Shown: in pieces, positions 59,982 to 64,000 of the stretch | Layout: the number at the start of each line of letters is the position of its first letter | How positions within the stretch are numbered: the first letter of the stretch is position 1 | NCBI GenBank assembly: GCA_022510565.1 | Contig: JAFLTE010000006.1 | Coordinates: 62,001 to 126,000 of the forward strand | Direction of reading: 5' to 3' | Length of the DNA stretch: 64,000 nt | Origin: Lachnospiraceae bacterium | Lineage (GTDB): Bacteria > Bacillota > Clostridia > Lachnospirales > Lachnospiraceae | Notes under the pieces: generated by a model | What the model was told of the DNA's origin: nothing | Databases searched by the model: none | The model's input: only the letters and a program-made list of their open reading frames with translations | Position numbers and translations under genes: made by a program

Positions 59982-60467
59982 TTATACTTCTATCGAAACC
60001 GCATAATCCAAAATGACATTTCCATTAGCATCTGGGGTAGTAAATCTTGGACAATTATACCTTTCAAAACACCAGTCATCTTCTTTTCTTTTTAGATTAT
60101 GTACTTTCAATTCTTCCAAGCACATATCATGAGTTTTCATTGTATAAAACTCGCTGCTGTTTTCTCTACCGTACAAATAGAAGACAGCATAGTTCAACGG
60201 TTCAATATCTATATATTCAAAACCGGACGGAACATCTGTATCGACTGAGAAAAACATCCCTATCCAATATTCCGGTACACCATCAACTATGTGGACAGCG
60301 CCTATATAGCCGTTATCATTTATTGGCAGACTCGGGATAGATTCCAGCACATCAAACCAGTTGTTAGACCACCACTCTTCCCAGTTCACATTGTCTGCAT
60401 ATCGTTTTCCTATAAATCGTGTTGCCGGACAACTTTCCTGTTCTACTCTCAGTATTTGTATTTCCAT
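59982..60467 (-). CDS. GyrI-like small-molecule-binding domain protein
   Basis: 161 residues, standalone. Strand-rich sequence typical of the GyrI-like/AraC effector-binding fold: CPATRFIGKRYADNVNWEEW, YIGAVHIVDGVPEYWIGMFF, DTDVPSGFEYIDIEPLNYAV and WCFERYNCPRFTTPDANG. Such domains bind hydrophobic ligands or peptides; whether this one acts as a gyrase inhibitor or a ligand sensor cannot be told. It is inserted between parA and the parS sites, so the parAB operon is not directly adjacent to its sites here. Confidence 0.8.
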   Translation of the reverse strand: MEIQILRVEQESCPATRFIGKRYADNVNWEEWWSNNWFDVLESIPSLPINDNGYIGAVHIVDGVPEYWIGMFFSVDTDVPSGFEYIDIEPLNYAVFYLYGRENSSEFYTMKTHDMCLEELKVHNLKRKEDDWCFERYNCPRFTTPDANGNVILDYAVSIEV

Positions 60468-60572
60468 TTTATGATTTCCCCCTATGTCATTCCGGCTTAT
60501 CCCGTCGAGTATATATTACTAAACCAAAGCAATATCAAATGTTTCACGGTCGGTTTTGCGTTATTTTGAAAA

Positions 60573-60588
60573 TGTTTCACGGAAAACT
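60573..60588 (+). promoter_or_regulatory. Degenerate parS-like site
   Basis: TGTTTCACGGAAAACT matches the parS consensus at 13 of 16 positions, with mismatches in the centre and last base. A weaker half-site begins at 60540. Close to two perfect sites, so may be a decayed or low-affinity copy. Confidence 0.4.
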
Positions 60589-60608
60589 CACTACATCTTG
60601 GGTAAAAT

Positions 60609-60624
60609 TGTTTCACGTGAAACA
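60609..60624. promoter_or_regulatory. parS site 1
   Basis: TGTTTCACGTGAAACA, a perfect match to the consensus palindrome bound by ParB/Spo0J, in a gene-free region near parAB. Confidence 0.95.
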
Positions 60625-60656
60625 TTATCTTGTGTCCATAATCTAAATCTTGGAAA

Positions 60657-60672
60657 TGTTTCACGTGAAACA
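60657..60672. promoter_or_regulatory. parS site 2
   Basis: Second perfect TGTTTCACGTGAAACA, 48 bases from the first. Its last base abuts the stop codon of the response regulator gene at 60673. Confidence 0.95.
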
Positions 60673-61317
60673 TTAGAACAATGTGATAATATTATTCTTA
60701 ATCGCAAAGACTGCTGCCTGCGTTCTATCGGATACATCTATCTTCTTAAAAATATTGGAAACATGATTCTTCACTGTCCGCTCACTGATATTTAAGCTGG
60801 TAGCAATCTCCTTATTAATCAGTCCATTGGCAACCTGAATCAACACTTCCAGTTCTCTACTTGTCAACAGATCAATTTTGTCTTTATCGATGTCCCTGTT
60901 TGCCAACCGATTATTTAGCGCAGGAATTAAACTCGCTTGAATATAATTTTCCCCGGACATAATCGACTGAATTGCTCTTTTCAACTCAGCAGATTCAGAG
61001 TCCTTCAAGATATATCCGTCTACTCCGATATCAACTGCTCTCAACAAATACTCTAATTCATTATGTACTGTCAAAATAAGAACTTTGACATCGTACTCTT
61101 TTTTCTTAATCTCATCCAATACTTCCAGACCATTCTTCTCCGGCATATTAATATCCAATAGTAAAATGTCCGGAATGTGATGCTCAAGTTTATCAAGACA
61201 CTCTACTCCATTAGCTGCTTCAGAAACAACTTCTATACTTCCATCAAACTCCAACAACTGTTTGATACCTTCGCGGATTAAGCTATGGTCATCCGCAATC
61301 ATTACCTTCGTGCTCAT
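60673..61317 (-). CDS. NarL/LuxR-type response regulator (DegU-like)
   Basis: 214 residues. Receiver domain with acidic pocket VMIADDHSLIREGIKQLLE, phosphorylation site Asp55 (DILLLDINMPEKNG), Thr and Lys in LILTVHNELE and GYILKDSESAELKRAI. The output is a LuxR-type HTH: LTSRELEVLIQVANGLINKE, IATSLNISERTVKNHVSNIF. It pairs with the histidine kinase gene 58 bases upstream (61376-62365), like DegS-DegU. Targets unknown. Confidence 0.93.
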   Translation of the reverse strand: MSTKVMIADDHSLIREGIKQLLEFDGSIEVVSEAANGVECLDKLEHHIPDILLLDINMPEKNGLEVLDEIKKKEYDVKVLILTVHNELEYLLRAVDIGVDGYILKDSESAELKRAIQSIMSGENYIQASLIPALNNRLANRDIDKDKIDLLTSRELEVLIQVANGLINKEIATSLNISERTVKNHVSNIFKKIDVSDRTQAAVFAIKNNIITLF

Positions 61318-61375
61318 ATTTTCTCTTCCTCCATTACAAATTATATTTTAATTATGAAATTTCCATATTGTAATC

Positions 61376-62365
61376 CTACTCCAACGTCTCTGCTTTAGGA
61401 ATTTCTATCTCAATAGAAGTTCCGTTATCAGTATCGAATTTAATTTTTCCACCTAAGAAAAGTACCCTTTCTTTAATAACAGACAAGCCGAAATGCCTGT
61501 CCTTTTTCGATGCTACATCCATATCGAATCCGGTTCCGTTATCTTGAACCTGAATATAATATATACTGCCACAATCTTTCAACTTCACAACAATCTCATT
61601 TCCACCGGAATGCTTAATCGCATTTTGCACGCACTCCTGAACAAGACGATAAATAGAAATAAATAATACATGTGTAGAAGGATTCATCTGCGTAACAGTA
61701 ATTTCATCAATATCAGTCTCTATACGAAACTGTCTATCCTGATTCAATACGATAATCAGTTTTTCTATTGTTTCCTTAAGTCCAAGGTCATCAAAGGACA
61801 TGGGCCTTAAATCAAAAATACTGTTTCTAATCTCTTCAATAACTTTGCGGATACCCTTGGCCACTGTCGCCAGTTCCAGTTTGGCCCTCACAGGATCCTC
61901 GTCAATATAAAGAGAGCCCAGCTCTACCTTATGAACTAAGTGAGTAAGATTCTGCAAAGAAGTATCATGTAAATCTCTGGCAATTCTTTGCCGCTCCTTT
62001 TCCTGTGCATCCAAAATAGAAAGTTGTTTCACGTGTAACATAGATGATGAACCGGATATTACCTTCTCCAACTGCATTATATTATTCTCATCGGAATGAA
62101 GCTGCTTTTCTAATTCATCACACTCTGCAAGTAATTTCTCTTTCTGCTGTTTGTTCTGTTCTATAACATCATGATATACATCTTCTACTTTTCTCGGAAG
62201 AAATACTTGGAGATCACTCTCCTCTTTGTTGAGCAGACTATTCAAATAAGCATCTATCTCTGCAATCTTATCTTTTTTCTCTTGCAATGCAGACAGAAGG
62301 AGTGCATGTTCTTTTTTCAATTCATCGTACATTGTCTGCACAATCTCATAATTCTCTGCGTCCAT
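61376..62365 (-). CDS. Cytosolic sensor histidine kinase (DegS-like)
   Basis: 329 residues, no membrane spans. The first 120 residues are coiled coil (ELKKEHALLLSALQEKKDKI; NKQQKEKLLAECDELEKQLH). The HisKA_3 dimerisation motif is KERQRIARDLHDTSLQNLTH with phospho-acceptor His133, followed by an HATPase domain with ECVQNAIKHSG (N box), VQDNGTGFDM (G1) and HFGLSVIKERV (G2). This matches DegS, a soluble kinase. A 15/16 parS match lies within its coding sequence (62025-62040). Confidence 0.92.
   Translation of the reverse strand: MDAENYEIVQTMYDELKKEHALLLSALQEKKDKIAEIDAYLNSLLNKEESDLQVFLPRKVEDVYHDVIEQNKQQKEKLLAECDELEKQLHSDENNIMQLEKVISGSSSMLHVKQLSILDAQEKERQRIARDLHDTSLQNLTHLVHKVELGSLYIDEDPVRAKLELATVAKGIRKVIEEIRNSIFDLRPMSFDDLGLKETIEKLIIVLNQDRQFRIETDIDEITVTQMNPSTHVLFISIYRLVQECVQNAIKHSGGNEIVVKLKDCGSIYYIQVQDNGTGFDMDVASKKDRHFGLSVIKERVLFLGGKIKFDTDNGTSIEIEIPKAETLE
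62025..62040. promoter_or_regulatory. parS-like site inside the kinase gene
   Basis: TGTTTCACGTGTAACA differs from the parS consensus by one base. It falls within the kinase coding sequence, encoding the LHVKQ region, and is 1.4 kb from the two perfect sites. Confidence 0.75.
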
Positions 62366-62545
62366 AAATTCTCCACGGCTATATGTATTTATAAATAATT
62401 AGCCAAATAAAAAGTACAGATATTTTAATCATATACTAAATCTCAAATTTAGAAAAGAATATATATATTTATTTTACTTAATTTTTATATTTTATGATAT
62501 AATAAACAAAAGTTTTAGGAATATATAATGAAGGGCGGAAAAATA

Positions 62546-63337
62546 ATGAACATTATTGCTATGACTTGTATGTGTGTAGACGTATTTGATGTCTCAGGAG
62601 AAATCCGTCCCGGAGGTGAAGCGTTGAACTTTGCAGCAATCGCTTCAGAATATGATAACGTTTCCATTAATATTCTCGGAGCAATTGGTGATGATGATTA
62701 TGGCGCAGCGGTGCTAAAGTCTATTGATGGAAAGCGTATAAATAAAAATTATATTCGCATTATTTCAGGTGCTACTGCCAGTCATCGGATTTATCTTACT
62801 GAAAAAGGCGACCGCTATTTCAAAGAAGATTCATGGAACGACGGTGTTTACGGCATCTATCGTCTTACCGATGCTGACAAAGAAAAAATTATGAATTCAA
62901 ATGTTGTTTTCACTACCTATAATTGCCCCAATTTTGATGAGGTACTGAAACTAAGAAAAAATGGAAACTTTCAGCTTGCCGTTGATTTTAATGTCATCAG
63001 AGATTTCGATACATTAGAGGATATTGTACAATACATTGATTTCTTTTTTATTAGTGGTGAGGAATCTATTCTTTCACAATTCCATAAATGGTCAAAACAT
63101 TATGACAACATATTCAATATAACACTGGCTGAAAACGGCAGTGTTACATACTTCAAAGGCAAAGAATATAGAGTCGATGCCGTACCTGTCAGAGAAGTTG
63201 TTGATACAACCGGATGCGGTGACAGTTACCATGCTGCTTTTTTGTGTTCCTATTTAAATGATGCAAATATTATCAATGCGATGAATGAGGGTTCGAGAAT
63301 TGCTTCTAAAACATTAAGCCATATAGGCGCATTTTAA
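62546..63337 (+). CDS. PfkB-family sugar kinase
   Basis: 263 residues from ATG at 62546 (GGGCGG seven bases upstream; an ATG six codons earlier overlaps it). PfkB features: GGEALNFAAIASEYDNVSIN with the GG substrate motif, ILGAIGDDDYGAAVL, and the C-terminal signature VVDTTGCGDSYHAAFLCSYL with the catalytic Asp of the GxGD motif (here Gly-Cys-Gly-Asp). It is short and similar in layout to fructoselysine 6-kinase (FrlD), but the substrate cannot be set without relatives. It converges with the ComB-family gene. The upstream A/T-rich region contains a TATAAT at 62497 with a weak -35. Confidence 0.85.
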   Translation: MNIIAMTCMCVDVFDVSGEIRPGGEALNFAAIASEYDNVSINILGAIGDDDYGAAVLKSIDGKRINKNYIRIISGATASHRIYLTEKGDRYFKEDSWNDGVYGIYRLTDADKEKIMNSNVVFTTYNCPNFDEVLKLRKNGNFQLAVDFNVIRDFDTLEDIVQYIDFFFISGEESILSQFHKWSKHYDNIFNITLAENGSVTYFKGKEYRVDAVPVREVVDTTGCGDSYHAAFLCSYLNDANIINAMNEGSRIASKTLSHIGAF

Positions 63338-63353
63338 TCATAATGTTTCGCCT

Positions 63354-64000
63354 TCACATTCCTTGAAACATTTCTTCCTTCCGTGTGGTAAGGCCCAGTT
63401 CATCTTTTTCAACTTTAATTACAAAAGGGAAACGATTGTAATCTATACACATCCAAAAATCAGCCTCAGGAAAAACATCTTGACTGGATTGGTCAAAAAA
63501 ATGTCTTCCGGCATTACTCTTAAGGTTCAAAACTTTTTGCTTAATACCAGAAAATTCTTTACCTTCCAGAATACTTTTAATATATTCCGCACACAATTCG
63601 TCTTCTGCGGCAGGTTCCATACCAGCTTTTCCCATACATACAAGTGAAACTGTCTGGGGGTGTTTTGTCATGATATACCGGGCCACAGCTTTTGCATTCA
63701 CCAAACTACCCGTAATAATTTCACTTGCACCTACGGCATTGACAACACCTTGAGTTCCGGCACTGGTTGTATGTATAATCGTTTTCCCTGCTACATCTTC
63801 TTTTGAAATGGTTGATGGAGAATTCCCATAATCAAATCCGTCACATTTCCTTCCTTGACGTTCACCTATCAGAATACTATTCTGTATACGGCTGCTTAAA
63901 GAAAATGCCTCTTCTATTGTGCCGACAGGGCGTATTTCTTTTACACCCAGATCATACAAATAGCATTCGAGGGAAAATGCCCTAAAAACATCAATAATGA
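63354..64000 (-). CDS. ComB-family 2-phosphosulfolactate phosphatase, 5' end off the window
   Basis: Partial minus-strand gene: the frame stays open to the right edge (IIDVFRAFSLECY upstream of the first candidate start), so it is not initiated at an internal codon. Visible motifs of the ComB family are DVFRA, GERQGRKCDGFDYGNSPSTI, KTIIHTTSAGTQGVVNAVGA and CMGKAGMEPAAEDELCAEYI. In methanogens ComB makes sulfolactate for coenzyme M; in bacteria the role is often unknown, with sulfolactate or related phosphate esters as candidates. The last ~60 residues are charged and variable. Confidence 0.85.
   Translation of the reverse strand, partial: IIDVFRAFSLECYLYDLGVKEIRPVGTIEEAFSLSSRIQNSILIGERQGRKCDGFDYGNSPSTISKEDVAGKTIIHTTSAGTQGVVNAVGASEIITGSLVNAKAVARYIMTKHPQTVSLVCMGKAGMEPAAEDELCAEYIKSILEGKEFSGIKQKVLNLKSNAGRHFFDQSSQDVFPEADFWMCIDYNRFPFVIKVEKDELGLTTRKEEMFQGM

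Noticed and set aside
62403-62425. AAAAAGTACA motif similar to the 26963 candidate regulator site
   Set aside because: Only about nine bases match in AT-rich DNA, and the neighbouring genes are not in the glycan locus.
1-64000. CRISPR array, prophage, IS element or rRNA operon
   Set aside because: No regularly spaced repeats, transposase, integrase, phage structural genes or rRNA sequence were found on either strand.

Overview
The window is chromosomal DNA from a spore-forming, low-to-mid GC Firmicute, most likely a plant-polysaccharide-degrading Lachnospiraceae. The evidence is the gene order mazG - HU - S4 protein - yabP - yabQ - divIC - spoIIE - tilS - hpt - ftsH (the Clostridia/Bacillus sporulation-division block), a CotS-type spore kinase, a DUF3881/DUF4446/parAB neighbourhood with perfect parS sites, and a large set of hemicellulases with carbohydrate ABC importers. 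The genus cannot be fixed from sequence alone. Most genes lie on the minus strand, so the operons read right to left.

Layout. 1-2.2 kb: tandem paralogous lipoproteins and a small membrane protein. 2.4-3.0 kb: a type II toxin-antitoxin pair with promoter and palindromic operator. 3.0-7.5 kb: an operon of seven unrecognised, signal-less proteins, several sharing an N-terminal pattern, preceded by a long hairpin that can mask the first start codon. 7.6-13.6 kb: lipoprotein GH10 xylanase, AraC regulator, GH43 enzyme, and two paralogous Cys-containing U32-like proteins. 13.7-26.9 kb: one long minus-strand run holding two CUT1-type importers (two binding proteins, four permeases, no ATPase) around an NHL-repeat membrane protein, a YIP1-type membrane protein and a membrane-anchored DUF5696 protein that looks like an undescribed glycosidase. 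27.1-29.3 kb: cytoplasmic GH13.

29.5-37.7 kb is the conserved housekeeping/sporulation block, with a short soluble SpoIIE-like phosphatase in the spoIIE position. 37.7-41.9 kb: PEGA lipoprotein, CotS-like kinase, CCA-adding enzyme, small conserved protein. 42.0-47.1 kb: GH3, GH127 and an AlkD-like repair protein. 47.2-50.5 kb: tRNA-Pro, an XRE regulator divergent from two unknown membrane proteins, and a CPA2 antiporter. 50.5-62.4 kb: trxA, trmB, D,D-carboxypeptidase, exonuclease, tRNA-Arg, DUF3881, serS, a degenerate HD-GYP protein, DUF4446, parB, parA, a GyrI-like protein, parS sites, and a DegSU-like two-component system. 62.5-64 kb: a PfkB kinase and the 3' part of a ComB-family phosphatase.

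Working together (inference): the surface xylanase releases arabinoxylan fragments; the twin importers with the membrane-bound DUF5696/NHL/YIP1 proteins capture and perhaps trim them; cytoplasmic GH43, GH3 and GH127 finish hydrolysis; the AraC protein is the obvious local regulator. The best candidates for something undescribed are the DUF5696-NHL-YIP1 twin-importer assembly, the U32-like pair inside a xylan locus, and the 3.0-7.5 kb operon.
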